From positions 496,001-560,000 of the forward strand of contig NZ_CAIWNQ010000003.1 in the NCBI RefSeq assembly GCF_903914075.1: a stretch of 64,000 nt of DNA, in the 5' to 3' direction. A program made the position numbers and the translations under genes. Below, piece after piece: positions 18,996 through 29,873 of the stretch (positions within the stretch are counted from its first letter, which is position 1; each line of letters begins with the position of its first letter). A model generated the notes under the pieces. That model saw only the letters and a list, made by a program, of their open reading frames with translations. It searched no databases and had not been told where the DNA came from. The stretch is from Ruegeria sp. THAF57. Its GTDB lineage: Bacteria > Pseudomonadota > Alphaproteobacteria > Rhodobacterales > Rhodobacteraceae.

Positions 18996-19527
18996 AATCT
19001 CGCCGTTGATGATCGCTCCGCCAGTGATCTTTGGAATTTTCGCGATCACAGCCTTGGTGCAATTGCAAAGTGGGTCCGATGAAACACTCCCATCGGCTTT
19101 GGAGGGGCATCCGGCGCCGCCCGTCGTTTTGACTGAATTCCCCGGCAAAGCCAGCTTTGATGACGCCACGCTGCGTGATGGTGAGGTCAAGTTGGTGAAC
19201 TACTGGGCCAGTTGGTGCGCGCCCTGCCGGGTCGAGCATCCTAATCTGCAAGCTTTGTCGGATGAGGGTATCCCGGTTTATGGAATCAACTACAAAGATC
19301 AGTTGAGAAATGCTGAAAGCTTCCTGTCCGAACTGGGCGATCCATATGCCGGGATTGGACGGGATGAACAGGGGCGTTTGGGTCTTGACTGGGGCGTTTA
19401 CGGCGTGCCCGAAACCTATGTCATAGACGGGGAGGGTACGATTATCCTGCGGTTTCCCGGACCAATAACGCAGCGCGTAATCGAAAGCACGATCCGACCG
19501 GCCCTTGAAAAAGCGGCAGCCAACTAA
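18988..19527 (+). CDS. ccmG: Thiol:disulfide interchange protein CcmG/DsbE
   Basis: Membrane-anchored periplasmic thioredoxin that keeps the apocytochrome c heme-binding cysteines reduced. It has 179 residues, an N-terminal anchor (about 4-24) and the thioredoxin motif WASWCAPCRVEHP at about residues 70-82. The DsbE-specific GVYGVPETYVIDGEG follows near 132, with the cis-proline. It is last in the ccm run here; ccmE, ccmF and ccmH are not in the window. Confidence 0.95.
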   Translation: MAKISPLMIAPPVIFGIFAITALVQLQSGSDETLPSALEGHPAPPVVLTEFPGKASFDDATLRDGEVKLVNYWASWCAPCRVEHPNLQALSDEGIPVYGINYKDQLRNAESFLSELGDPYAGIGRDEQGRLGLDWGVYGVPETYVIDGEGTIILRFPGPITQRVIESTIRPALEKAAAN

Positions 19528-19533
19528 ACCCCG

Positions 19534-19580
19534 CCCCTTCTTCTGTTTAAAATACTTCGGAGCGCGAGGCAGAGCCTCGC
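19534..19580. repeat. Dispersed palindromic repeat, copy 2 (intergenic)
   Basis: CCCCTTCTTCTG, an A/T-rich core, then CGGAGCGCGAGGC-AGA-GCCTCGC. It shares order and sequence with the opposite strand of the nnr copy (CCCCTTCATCTG, AAATATCC, CGGGGAGCGCGAGG and the complementary arm). The last part forms a perfect 7-bp hairpin (19564-19580). It sits just after the ccmG stop. Confidence 0.65.
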
Positions 19581-19583
19581 AAG

Positions 19584-19613
19584 AATAAAGGGCGCCCGCA
19601 GGCGTCCTTTATT
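19584..19613. terminator. Bidirectional terminator between ccmG and acnA
   Basis: AATAAAGGGCGCC (19584-19596) pairs with GGCGTCCTTTATT (19601-19613) around a CGCA loop, with one G-T pair. It lies between convergent genes and has A/T-rich ends that can serve either strand. Confidence 0.8.
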
Positions 19614-19632
19614 GTTCGGTCTTACCAAAAGT

Positions 19633-22323
<2,691 letters not shown>

Positions 22324-22551
22324 AATTTGGCCTCCCTCTCAAATGACTTGGATTTTGGGACTCGCTGATGGTTATCTGCATCACCGCAGCGCGTGGTTCA
22401 AGGTTCTAGGCGCTCAACACCCTGTTTTTTGTATACCATTGCACACATTTTTCCGCGGCGCCTATGTCCAGACTCTCAAGAAACCTTGATTGGAGCTTGA
22501 ACGACGATCCGTTTAAACCGATTGGGCACCGTACAAATTCTTGAGATACAA

Positions 22552-23253
22552 ATGTCCAGAATCGCTCAGTTGACTGCGTTCGTTTCCCTAGTTTTGGCTA
22601 CGTCAGCCGCTGCTGAAAGTGATCCGGTCGTGGTCGAGTTGTTTACATCTCAGGGGTGTTCGTCGTGTCCGCCTGCGGATCGGATCATGCACGATCTTGC
22701 AAGCCGAGAGGATGTCATCGGCCTGGCCTTGCACGTGGATTACTGGGACTACATTGGTTGGAAAGACGAATACGCCAATCCCGACCATACAACACGGCAG
22801 AGAGCCTATGCCCGCGAGGGCGGTCGGACAATGATTTATACGCCGCAGATGGTGGTCAATGGCCAGCAGGACGTAGTTGGCGCGCAATCTCGTGAATTGG
22901 ACAAACTGATTGATGCACATTTGAAGGCAGCGCCCGAGGCATCTGTAACGGCGAAACATGCGGGGGATCAGGTGACAATCGACGTTACCCCGGTTGATGT
23001 GCCAGAGGGCGCGCTGTTTGACGTTCGTGTTGTCCAGTATTCGCCGATGCGCCACGCGTCGATACGGCGCGGTGAGTTGGCCGGGCACGAACTGGATTAC
23101 GCAAACGTGGTCGAAAGCTGGCAGATCGTCGGTCAGTGGACCGGCGATGCCCCGCAGGAGTTTTCCGCCCCATTGGTATCTGACCTGCCAGCCGTTGTTC
23201 TTGTTCAGAGGGTGGGGCACGGCCCGATCATTGCCGCTGCTAGGGTAGAATGA
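22552..23253 (+). CDS. DUF1223 domain-containing secreted thioredoxin-like protein
   Basis: Predicted periplasmic protein of 233 residues. The signal peptide ends near residue 22 (TSAAAES). The mature N-terminus VVVELFTSQGCSSCPPAD carries a CxxC pair within a thioredoxin-like beta strand, the hallmark of DUF1223. LHVDYWDYIGWKDEYANP and YTPQMVVNGQ are further family motifs. The function is unknown; redox activity is inferred from the CxxC. ATG 22552 is used; an upstream in-frame TTG would move the signal peptide inwards. Its stop abuts the stop of the next, convergent gene with no bases between. Confidence 0.88.
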   Translation: MSRIAQLTAFVSLVLATSAAAESDPVVVELFTSQGCSSCPPADRIMHDLASREDVIGLALHVDYWDYIGWKDEYANPDHTTRQRAYAREGGRTMIYTPQMVVNGQQDVVGAQSRELDKLIDAHLKAAPEASVTAKHAGDQVTIDVTPVDVPEGALFDVRVVQYSPMRHASIRRGELAGHELDYANVVESWQIVGQWTGDAPQEFSAPLVSDLPAVVLVQRVGHGPIIAAARVE

Positions 23254-24219
23254 TCAGGGCATGTCCTGCGGTTGAACGCCAAGCCCGTTCCATGGCTTCC
23301 AGCGGCGGTGAATCCAGAACCACTGTCCCATGTGCTGTCTGACTACGGATTCCAGATCGTCATTGGTGTACTGAGTCATCGTTTTGGCATCGGTGTGCGG
23401 CACTGGATCGTGGAGTACGATTTCAAAATCCAGTCCATTTTCTTGCCGCACAGCGTAACAGGGGATCATGACTGCCTTGTACTTCATCGCAAGTTCCGCG
23501 TTCAGCACTGATGTGACTGCGGGTTTGCCAAAGAACATCAGCTCTTCTCCGCCATGGGCGTGGAGATCGGAAACGATGGCGATGATCTCACCCTTTTTCA
23601 ACGAGCGCACCATTTCCACCATGCCGCGACGTCCTTGTTCGAACATCGGAGCGCCGGTTTTGTAGAAGGCATCCACATACATGTCGTTGAAATAGGGGTT
23701 CGCCATACGGCGGTACAGGCAACCGATTGCTTTCCCGCTTCGTGCCTGTAGTGCGACGCGCGCCGCCAGATAGTGGCCGAAATGCGCCGTGATCATCATG
23801 ATCGGCTTTCCCGCCGCAATGGCTGCATCAAATGCCTCGACCCCGGGTCCCGAGATTTTTGCAGTGCGTTGACGCTCAGTAAACCCTTCGGGCGAAAAAT
23901 GCTCCATAATTGCCCGGCCCGCATTGTCGGGAACGGCACGGCAAATGCGCGCCACTTCGGCATCGGAAAGCTCGGGGCAGGTCAGGTTCAGGTTGTTGCG
24001 GACCCGTTTCGAGAAGCCCACAACAGGGGCAAGACCGCGCACGATGGCACCCATAGCGGCAATGCGCCGTTCATAAGGCAAAAGACGCATGGTTCCCACG
24101 ACGCCCTTGAGAAACAGGCCTGTCAGGTAGTATTTGCCAAGCTCAAAGCGGCTGAGTTCAGACTTTTCAACGGGCATCAGGGGGTCTCGGCGACTATTTG
24201 AAATTGCCGGGTCAGACAT
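23254..24219 (-). CDS. LpxL/HtrB-like lysophospholipid acyltransferase family protein
   Basis: Inner-membrane acyltransferase of 321 residues of the lipid A late-acyltransferase family. A membrane-proximal helix lies near residues 30-50. The catalytic HxxxxD-type region is represented by MMITAHFGHYLAAR near 140, where the fourth residue after the second His is not Asp; family members vary here (H-x4-D/E). Further motifs are SDLHAHGGEELMFFGKPA and WFWIHRRWKPW. The acceptor could be lipid A or an ornithine-type lipid; sequence alone does not decide. ATG 24219 (MSDPAISN) is chosen; 24177 is an alternative. Confidence 0.8.
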   Translation of the reverse strand: MSDPAISNSRRDPLMPVEKSELSRFELGKYYLTGLFLKGVVGTMRLLPYERRIAAMGAIVRGLAPVVGFSKRVRNNLNLTCPELSDAEVARICRAVPDNAGRAIMEHFSPEGFTERQRTAKISGPGVEAFDAAIAAGKPIMMITAHFGHYLAARVALQARSGKAIGCLYRRMANPYFNDMYVDAFYKTGAPMFEQGRRGMVEMVRSLKKGEIIAIVSDLHAHGGEELMFFGKPAVTSVLNAELAMKYKAVMIPCYAVRQENGLDFEIVLHDPVPHTDAKTMTQYTNDDLESVVRQHMGQWFWIHRRWKPWNGLGVQPQDMP

Positions 24220-24284
24220 ACAAGCCGGAACCCGTAACCACAAGCATTCTACGCAGAGCCAGTGGTTTGCGCAGTCGCGTTGGC

Positions 24285-25376
24285 CTATTCTTCTTTCTCT
24301 TCCTCGATCAATGTTATGGTACCGTCTTCCACCAGGGCCCGAATGGCGCCAACGATTTGTGCCATGGCGTCTTCGGTCTCGGCCTGTTTGACTTTGCCGC
24401 GTTCGCCCATTTCGTCGCGCAGATTTTCAGCCAAGCGCGACGACATGTTGGACAACATAAAATCCACAGCAGTCTTGTCCCCGTCGGTTTCTGCGCCTGC
24501 AAGGGCTGTGACAAATACGGGCTGATCCACCCCTCGTAAAACAGCGGGTACATCCCGAGGCAATAAGCGCGCAGGGATATGCGCGAAGGTAAAGATCGAC
24601 TGCCTTACGATGCTGGCAAAATCCGAATCCTCTTCGTCCAGCGCGACAAGTAATCCGTCCCGCATAGCGGCGGCAGATTGGTTCAAGATGGCGCCGACGC
24701 GCTCTCCCGGCCCGTCAGCGAAGGCTGTGGCAGGGCGCTGATCAAGCTGCGCCGCAAGGGACCATCCGATCTGTTCAACGGCCTCGGGGGTGACATTGGC
24801 GGTTTTTGAAACGGCATAGGTAATACGGCGCGCTACCGGACCCGGAAGATGCCCCAGAAGCTGCGCGGCCTTTGCGGTTTCAAGTTTTGACAGCATGACA
24901 GCGGCGATTTCGGTGCTTTCCGCTTGAACCATCTCAGCCAATTCCTCGGGCGGGATCTGGCGCAGGCGTTCCCATGGATCACCAACCTGACGCACACCCG
25001 CGACCTTGCGCAGGCGCGCTGCCGTTGTGGGTGCAATTTTCCCGTTCACGGCGTCCAGAGCACCCGCAAGCCCATGTGGAAAAGACAGGCCGACGCTTTC
25101 CAAAGCCTCAGCAAATTCTTGTGCGACCGCGTCAAGTGTCACGCGGTCCACCAGGCCCATCTGGCCAAGTTGGTGGGTCAGCGTTTCCTGCAACGCATCC
25201 GGAAGTTCTTCCAGCGGGATATCCGCGCCATCGTTCAACAAAAGGCGCACGACGACCGCAGCCTTTTGCCTGTTGCTGAGCCTGCGTGGAACTACACGCG
25301 GCGTTTCGTGGTTTTGTTCGGGCAACGGGGCGTTTGCGCCCGATGCCACCTGTACCAAAGTATTCGCGTCCTGCAT
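24285..25376 (-). CDS. FliG-like flagellar motor switch protein, divergent
   Basis: Protein of 363 residues with the FliG layout: N-terminal helical domain (about 35-130), middle domain (about 140-235) and C-terminal motor domain (about 250-355, FMLSNMSSRLAENLRDEMGERG). The middle-domain EHPQ patch reads ESTE here. In the C-terminal charged ridge, where E. coli FliG has consecutive Asp residues and Arg, the aligned segment FAHIPARLLPRDVPAVLRGVD keeps little of the acidic pattern. No other flagellar gene is in the window. It may be a functional but divergent rotor protein or a paralogue; the family call is firm, the role less so. Confidence 0.75.
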   Translation of the reverse strand: MQDANTLVQVASGANAPLPEQNHETPRVVPRRLSNRQKAAVVVRLLLNDGADIPLEELPDALQETLTHQLGQMGLVDRVTLDAVAQEFAEALESVGLSFPHGLAGALDAVNGKIAPTTAARLRKVAGVRQVGDPWERLRQIPPEELAEMVQAESTEIAAVMLSKLETAKAAQLLGHLPGPVARRITYAVSKTANVTPEAVEQIGWSLAAQLDQRPATAFADGPGERVGAILNQSAAAMRDGLLVALDEEDSDFASIVRQSIFTFAHIPARLLPRDVPAVLRGVDQPVFVTALAGAETDGDKTAVDFMLSNMSSRLAENLRDEMGERGKVKQAETEDAMAQIVGAIRALVEDGTITLIEEEKEE

Positions 25377-25444
25377 TTGCTTGCGGTGCCACTCTTTTGT
25401 TCCGCAGTCAGGTTAGCGAGAGTCAGGTAAAGAAAGACTGAACC

Positions 25445-25987
25445 TCAGTAGCTATATGTCAGGCCCGTGCGGATCGCTTCGCGCAGCGACGCCTCGGCCC
25501 ATGTTCCTTCGCCGCCGCGTGTTTTGATTTCACGCCACTGCTCGATCGCGAGGTCGGTTTTGCCTTCTGAAACAAAACCCTGTGCCATGTAGGACCGAGC
25601 CAGAAGGTTGTCCGGGTTCGTCTGGATCGCGTTGGTGTAGAAGGCATTCGCCAGCTCTAGTTCGCCCATCTTGCGATAGGTGAAGCCCCAATATGTCATC
25701 ACGCGATCATCGTTCTGATCCATGACCTGCAGAATGCTTTGCGCGTTCTCAAACTGCCCGTCATAAGCCAGTTCGCGAACGGCCTCATAAAGTTCGTCTT
25801 GGGTGAAGTTTGTTTTGTCAGGCTTGACGCAACGACCGCGTTCTTTGTCAAAAACGCGTCCGAACAGGCATTTCTTGGTGGTGTTCGTCGGCTTCGGCGG
25901 GCTTGCGCTGTCCCCGCCTGCGGCATGCAATGCCGGTGCGAATGCAAATGCCTGAATGACAATAGCTGAAGCGAATACGATGCGCAT
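25445..25987 (-). CDS. Secreted tetratricopeptide-repeat protein with an N-terminal two-Cys motif
   Basis: Predicted periplasmic protein of 180 residues. The signal peptide ends about residue 23 (ALHAAGG). A short motif CLFGRVFDKERGRC follows at about 40-53. Then come TPR-like helical repeats: FTQDELYEAVRELAYDGQFENAQ, VMTYWGFTYRKMGELELANAFY and LLARSYMAQGFVSEGKTDLAIEQW. It is probably a scaffold for protein contacts; no partner is identifiable. The Cys motif has the same spacing as that of the small secreted protein encoded just upstream. Confidence 0.75.
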   Translation of the reverse strand: MRIVFASAIVIQAFAFAPALHAAGGDSASPPKPTNTTKKCLFGRVFDKERGRCVKPDKTNFTQDELYEAVRELAYDGQFENAQSILQVMDQNDDRVMTYWGFTYRKMGELELANAFYTNAIQTNPDNLLARSYMAQGFVSEGKTDLAIEQWREIKTRGGEGTWAEASLREAIRTGLTYSY

Positions 25988-26089
25988 TTTCCTACTCCGT
26001 TATCTGGGCCGTTCTGACCAAACTAGCGCGTTCTGGCGAAAAGCTACCAGCAGTTCGCTCGCTTTTATTCACAAGTAGGAAAGATATGC

Positions 26090-26242
26090 TCAGCTGTTCA
26101 CAATTTTTGCGCAGCTGTGGCTATCGGCGTCCCAATAGGTACCAGGCGCACAGGACTGCGTTTGCTTTGAATGGCCGCTGCAGGCCAACGCGGCGGAAGT
26201 CGTGCAAGAAAGTGCAAGTGCGCAAAGAACGATGCGGATCAT
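26090..26242 (-). CDS. Small secreted Cys-motif protein (50 aa)
   Basis: Fifty-residue protein with a signal peptide (MIRIVLCALALSCTTSAALA) and a mature part of only about 30 residues holding CSGHSKQTQSC and CAPGTYWDADSHSC. The ATG at 26242 is preceded by a GATCTTTGGGTC context with GG-rich spacing; an in-frame extension to 26302 is rejected because it adds an untypical lead before the signal peptide. The spacing C-x2-G-x2-W-D-x5-C recurs in the neighbouring TPR protein. The function is unknown. Confidence 0.6.
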   Translation of the reverse strand: MIRIVLCALALSCTTSAALACSGHSKQTQSCAPGTYWDADSHSCAKIVNS

Positions 26243-26306
26243 CTTTGGGTCTCCTGTTCGGAAATACACCGACATGCTACCCGAAAACGAACGTTCTGGC
26301 AAAAAG

Positions 26307-26341
26307 AACGGCCCGGACTTGATCCTGAGGTCCGGGCCGTT
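26307..26341 (-). terminator. Intrinsic terminator of purB
   Basis: AACGGCCCGGA (26307-26317) pairs perfectly with TCCGGGCCGTT (26331-26341) across a 13-base loop. On the minus strand it is followed by a run of five T, 23 bases after the purB stop. Confidence 0.9.
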
Positions 26342-26363
26342 TGCGCTGTTTGAATTGGTTTAC

Positions 26364-27668
26364 TTATTCCCCAAAAACACGGGCGAAGATCGTATCGACG
26401 TGCTTTGTGTGGTAGCCAAGGTCGAATTTCTCTTCGATTTCATCGGTGCTCAGGGCGGCGGTCACGTCTGCATCCCCAAGAAGCTCGGTTTTGAAGTCCT
26501 TGCCTTCTTCCCAGACCTTCATCGCGTTGCGCTGTACCAGACGATAGGCGTCTTCGCGGCTGACACCGGCTTGGGTCAGGGCAAGCAGCACGCGCTGGCT
26601 CATGACCAGACCACGGAACTTGTTCATGTTGGCCAGCATGTTTTCGGGGTAGACGACCAGTTTGTCGACCACGCTGGTCAGACGCGACAGGGCAAAGTCC
26701 AGCGTTACGGTGGCATCAGGGCCGATGTTGCGCTCGACCGAGCTGTGCGAGATATCGCGCTCGTGCCAGAGGGCCACGTTTTCCATTGCGGGGACCACGG
26801 CCATACGCACCAGCCGGGCCAGGCCGGTCAGGTTTTCGGTCAGAACCGGGTTGCGCTTGTGTGGCATGGCGGACGAGCCTTTTTGACCCTTCGAAAAGAA
26901 CTCTTCGGCCTCCAAAACCTCGGTCCGCTGCATGTGGCGGACTTCGATGGCGATGTTCTCGATGCTGCTGGCGATGACGCCCAGCGTGGCAAAGAAGGCT
27001 GCGTGGCGGTCGCGGGGGATAACCTGTGTGCTGATCGGCTCGGGTACCAGACCCAGTTGATCGCAGACATGTTCTTCGACGCGCGGGTCGATATTGGCGA
27101 ATGTGCCGACCGCGCCACTGATCGCGCCGGTCGCGATTTCGGCACGCGCGTCGCGCATACGGGACAGGTTGCGGTCCATCTCGGCATAGAAACGCGCAAA
27201 GGTCAGGCCCATGGTTGTAGGTTCGGCGTGGATGCCATGGCTGCGGCCAATACGAACAGTTTCCTTATGCTCGTAAGCGCGGCGTTTCAGGGCAGCCAGC
27301 AGACCTTCGAGGTCAGCGATCAGGATATCTGCCGCGCGGGTAAGCTGTACGTTGAAGCAGGTATCCAACACATCCGATGACGTCATGCCCTGATGCACAA
27401 AGCGGGCCTCTTCGCTGCCCACATGCTCGGCCAGGTGGGTCAGGAATGCGATGACGTCGTGCTTGGTGACGGCCTCGATCTCGTCAATGCGGGACACGTC
27501 GAATTCCACGTCTTTGGCTTTCCACACCGCATCGGCGTTCTCGCGCGGGATCACGCCCAGATCGGCCATGGCTTCGCAGGCATGGGCTTCGATTTCGTAC
27601 CAGATGCGGAACTTGGTTTCGGGCGACCAGATGGCGACCATCTCGGGGCGGGAATAGCGGGGAATCAT
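26364..27668 (-). CDS. purB: Adenylosuccinate lyase
   Basis: Purine enzyme that cleaves SAICAR to AICAR and adenylosuccinate to AMP, releasing fumarate. It has 434 residues, the bacterial norm. The fumarase/aspartase superfamily signature is GSSAMPHKRNP near residue 263; GMTSSDVLDT near 85 and RSHGIHAEP near 140 carry the active-site Ser/Thr and His. ATG 27668 (MIPRYSRPEM) is chosen; a GTG four codons upstream is less likely. A strong terminator follows. Confidence 0.97.
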   Translation of the reverse strand: MIPRYSRPEMVAIWSPETKFRIWYEIEAHACEAMADLGVIPRENADAVWKAKDVEFDVSRIDEIEAVTKHDVIAFLTHLAEHVGSEEARFVHQGMTSSDVLDTCFNVQLTRAADILIADLEGLLAALKRRAYEHKETVRIGRSHGIHAEPTTMGLTFARFYAEMDRNLSRMRDARAEIATGAISGAVGTFANIDPRVEEHVCDQLGLVPEPISTQVIPRDRHAAFFATLGVIASSIENIAIEVRHMQRTEVLEAEEFFSKGQKGSSAMPHKRNPVLTENLTGLARLVRMAVVPAMENVALWHERDISHSSVERNIGPDATVTLDFALSRLTSVVDKLVVYPENMLANMNKFRGLVMSQRVLLALTQAGVSREDAYRLVQRNAMKVWEEGKDFKTELLGDADVTAALSTDEIEEKFDLGYHTKHVDTIFARVFGE

Positions 27669-27756
27669 TGGCGGCAGCACCTTTTTGTGATTGGGATGAG
27701 GCGTTGGCGCGGGGTTTAGCCGTGCAGGTCTGCGGGAACAAGGTACGAGTGCAGGT

Positions 27757-28089
27757 ATGAGACGGTTTGCCCTGATTTTATTGCTCTGGCCCGGTATTTT
27801 GGCCGCAGAGGAGTTCCGCGCGCTGACCGGAGATGAGATTCTAGAGGCTTTGACCGGCCATAAGCTTGGCTACGGCAAAGGCATCTGGCAGACATTCGAC
27901 GCATCTGGCGTGACAAACTACTTCTCGGGTGGTCCAAGCGCGGGGCGCTGGGCTGTGCGGGGGGACCAATACTGCTCGGTCTGGCCCCCGTCAGAGCTTT
28001 GGGCCTGTTATGACGTGCGCCGTTCGGGGCAAGTCATTCGGTTTGTCGACAGCAATGGCGAGCTAACAGACGGAACTTACGCTAAATGA
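27757..28089 (+). CDS. Small secreted protein of unknown function
   Basis: Protein of 110 residues with a signal peptide (about 1-16, ending ILAAEE). The mature part includes LTGDEILEALTGHKLGYG, FSGGPSAGRWAVRGDQYCSVWPPSELWACYDV and a C-terminal strand. The pattern G-x-W...YC-x-W-x-P...W-x-CY resembles small periplasmic proteins of roseobacters that carry one disulfide; no defined function is known to me. Its last codons overlap the ATG of the next gene (ATGA), so the two are co-translated. Confidence 0.65.
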   Translation: MRRFALILLLWPGILAAEEFRALTGDEILEALTGHKLGYGKGIWQTFDASGVTNYFSGGPSAGRWAVRGDQYCSVWPPSELWACYDVRRSGQVIRFVDSNGELTDGTYAK

Positions 28090-28508
28090 CCTTGCCGCAA
28101 AGCCTTTCGGACTTTGAGGGCCGCTGGAACCTGACCCGTGTCATTCGCGATGCCAGGGCAGGGCACGTCGTGCGCGCAGACGGAATAGCGATCCTGAGCC
28201 GGTCCGACGATGGGCTGGTCTATGACGAAGACGTTACTTTGCGCCTTCCGGGGCAACCAGCGATGAAGGGAACGCGTCGCTATCTTTGGCGTGATGGCGG
28301 CGATGGTATCGCCGTGCATTTCGACGACGGCCGCTTTTTTCACAGGCTAAAGCTGGGAAAGACCTTTGCGTCGGATCACCATGACTGCCCGCCGGACAGC
28401 TATTATGCAGAGTACGATTTCTCGAACTGGCCGCATTGGAAGGTGCGGTGGATCGTGTCCGGACCTCGAAAATCCTATGAAATGGACACGGAATTTATGC
28501 TGCGGTAG
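28086..28508 (+). CDS. DUF6314 family protein
   Basis: Cytoplasmic protein of 140 residues that looks like a small beta-barrel. FEGRWNLTRVIRDARAGHVVRADGIA at the start and HHDCPPDSYYAEYDF plus WKVRWIVSGPRKSYEMDT near the end match the conserved order of DUF6314 as I know it. The function is unknown; the lipocalin-like strand pattern suggests ligand binding (inference). It overlaps the preceding secreted-protein gene by four bases. Confidence 0.7.
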   Translation: MTLPQSLSDFEGRWNLTRVIRDARAGHVVRADGIAILSRSDDGLVYDEDVTLRLPGQPAMKGTRRYLWRDGGDGIAVHFDDGRFFHRLKLGKTFASDHHDCPPDSYYAEYDFSNWPHWKVRWIVSGPRKSYEMDTEFMLR

Positions 28509-28584
28509 CGTAATCATCTTGCAGAATTAGCTTTGACAGGGCATTGCTGTCGCAGAATTTCGGTCCGAATTGGGAGAAGTGAAG

Positions 28585-29172
28585 ATGAATGCAAATGTTC
28601 TGGCCAACGCGATTGGTCCGCGCGAGGGAACAGCGCTGCGCGTTAAGCAGGTTGTTCTGGTTGCGCTGGGCATCGTTGCCCTGGCCGTTGCCGCGAAAAT
28701 CAAAGTACCGATGTGGCCTGTGCCGATCACGATGGGTACCTTTGCTGTTTTGACCATCGGCACCGCCTATGGCGCCCGTTTGGGTCTGGTGACGATGCTG
28801 GGTTACCTGCTGGTCGGGGCACTGGGCTTTGACGTTTTCGCCGGGTCTTCGGCTGAAAAATTCGGCCTGACTTACATGATGGGTGGCACTGGCGGCTACC
28901 TGGTGGGCTATCTGATGGCGACCGTCCTGCTGGGCGCACTGGCTGCGCGCGGCTGGGACCGTTCGGTTGGCAAGCTGGCGCTGGCACTGGTTCTGGCAAA
29001 TGTCCTGATCTATGTCCCCGGCCTGCTGTGGCTGGGTCAGCTTTATGGCTGGGACAAGCCGATCCTGGAATGGGGTCTGACACCGTTCCTGGTGGGTGAC
29101 GCGATCAAGCTGGCTTTGGCTGCGCTGTTGATCCCTGGCCTGTGGAAGCTGGTCGGCGACGCCCGCACCTGA
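28585..29172 (+). CDS. bioY: Biotin transporter BioY
   Basis: Substrate-binding membrane component (S component) for biotin uptake. It has 195 residues and about six helices. Family motifs include VPITMGTFAVLTIGTAYGARLG near residue 50, GTGGYLVGYLMA near 107 and the C-terminal FLVGDAIKLALAALLIPG. No bioM/bioN energising genes are adjacent, so it may work alone or with a shared ECF module. ATG 28585 has AGAAGTGAAG just upstream. A strong terminator follows. No obvious BioR operator palindrome is seen in the 76-base leader. Confidence 0.93.
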   Translation: MNANVLANAIGPREGTALRVKQVVLVALGIVALAVAAKIKVPMWPVPITMGTFAVLTIGTAYGARLGLVTMLGYLLVGALGFDVFAGSSAEKFGLTYMMGGTGGYLVGYLMATVLLGALAARGWDRSVGKLALALVLANVLIYVPGLLWLGQLYGWDKPILEWGLTPFLVGDAIKLALAALLIPGLWKLVGDART

Positions 29173-29196
29173 TCCACGGCATAATCACAACGAATG

Positions 29197-29228
29197 AACC
29201 CGCGCCGGAAAGACCCGGCGCGGGTTTT
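29197..29228 (+). terminator. Intrinsic terminator of bioY
   Basis: AACCCGCGCCGG (29197-29208) pairs with CCGGCGCGGGTT (29215-29226) around AAAGAC and runs into six T. It lies 25 bases after the bioY stop. Confidence 0.92.
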
Positions 29229-29305
29229 TTGTTGCATTCAGATACTGGACAAGTCGCACCGCCACAGTTCAGTTTGAATTGACTGAAACAAAAGGTTTTT
29301 GAGAC

Positions 29306-29863
29306 ATGCATATTCGATTGGCTGCCGTCTTGCCCACGTGTGCGGCATTGCTGCTGGGCGGTACTCAGGCTGTTGGGGACACTCCGATCACTTACACGGA
29401 TCAAGGGCGTGCCCTGTTCAGCTTTGCAGTCCCTGATTTCTGGGCTGTCCGTACCGGCGGCCCGCGCGAGATTGAGGATACCGAACTGGGCGACCCGCGC
29501 GCCGTTGCGCGCGTGATTGGCGTACGCCCCGTGACTGATGACGGCGCGTGGATGGGGTTTGTTTCGCCTGCCGGCGTCGCCTCGATCGACGGAGGGCTTC
29601 GTTACCTGCAAGATATTGACAAGTTTCTTGTAAAAGACCCCGACGTTTCCGAGACCGTCACTACGCAGATCGGTGGTTTGCCTGCCCGCGTGATCCGGGG
29701 GACAGGCACGCGCGAGGGGCGTGGCGTGAACTTTACCGCCACCGTGGTTGACCTGCCGCGCGACCGTGTCGCGGTGATCATAGCCGTGCTGCGCGATGGC
29801 GCTGACCCGGCCTATGTGGACGATCTGAACGCCGTGTTCGCATCGTTCCGGTCGGCGCAGTAG
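29306..29863 (+). CDS. Secreted protein of unknown function
   Basis: Predicted periplasmic protein of 185 residues. The signal peptide covers about residues 1-23 (LLLGGTQAVGDTP). The mature part begins with an YTDQGRALFSFAVPDFWAVRTGG strand segment and ends in VDLPRDRVAVIIAVLRDGAD...AVFASFRSAQ, a pattern seen in small alpha/beta 'PsbP-like' or DUF1795-type secreted proteins. That resemblance is only structural intuition. The next lipoprotein gene follows ten bases later with a good ribosome-binding site. Confidence 0.65.
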   Translation: MHIRLAAVLPTCAALLLGGTQAVGDTPITYTDQGRALFSFAVPDFWAVRTGGPREIEDTELGDPRAVARVIGVRPVTDDGAWMGFVSPAGVASIDGGLRYLQDIDKFLVKDPDVSETVTTQIGGLPARVIRGTGTREGRGVNFTATVVDLPRDRVAVIIAVLRDGADPAYVDDLNAVFASFRSAQ

Positions 29864-29873
29864 GGAGGCTCAG

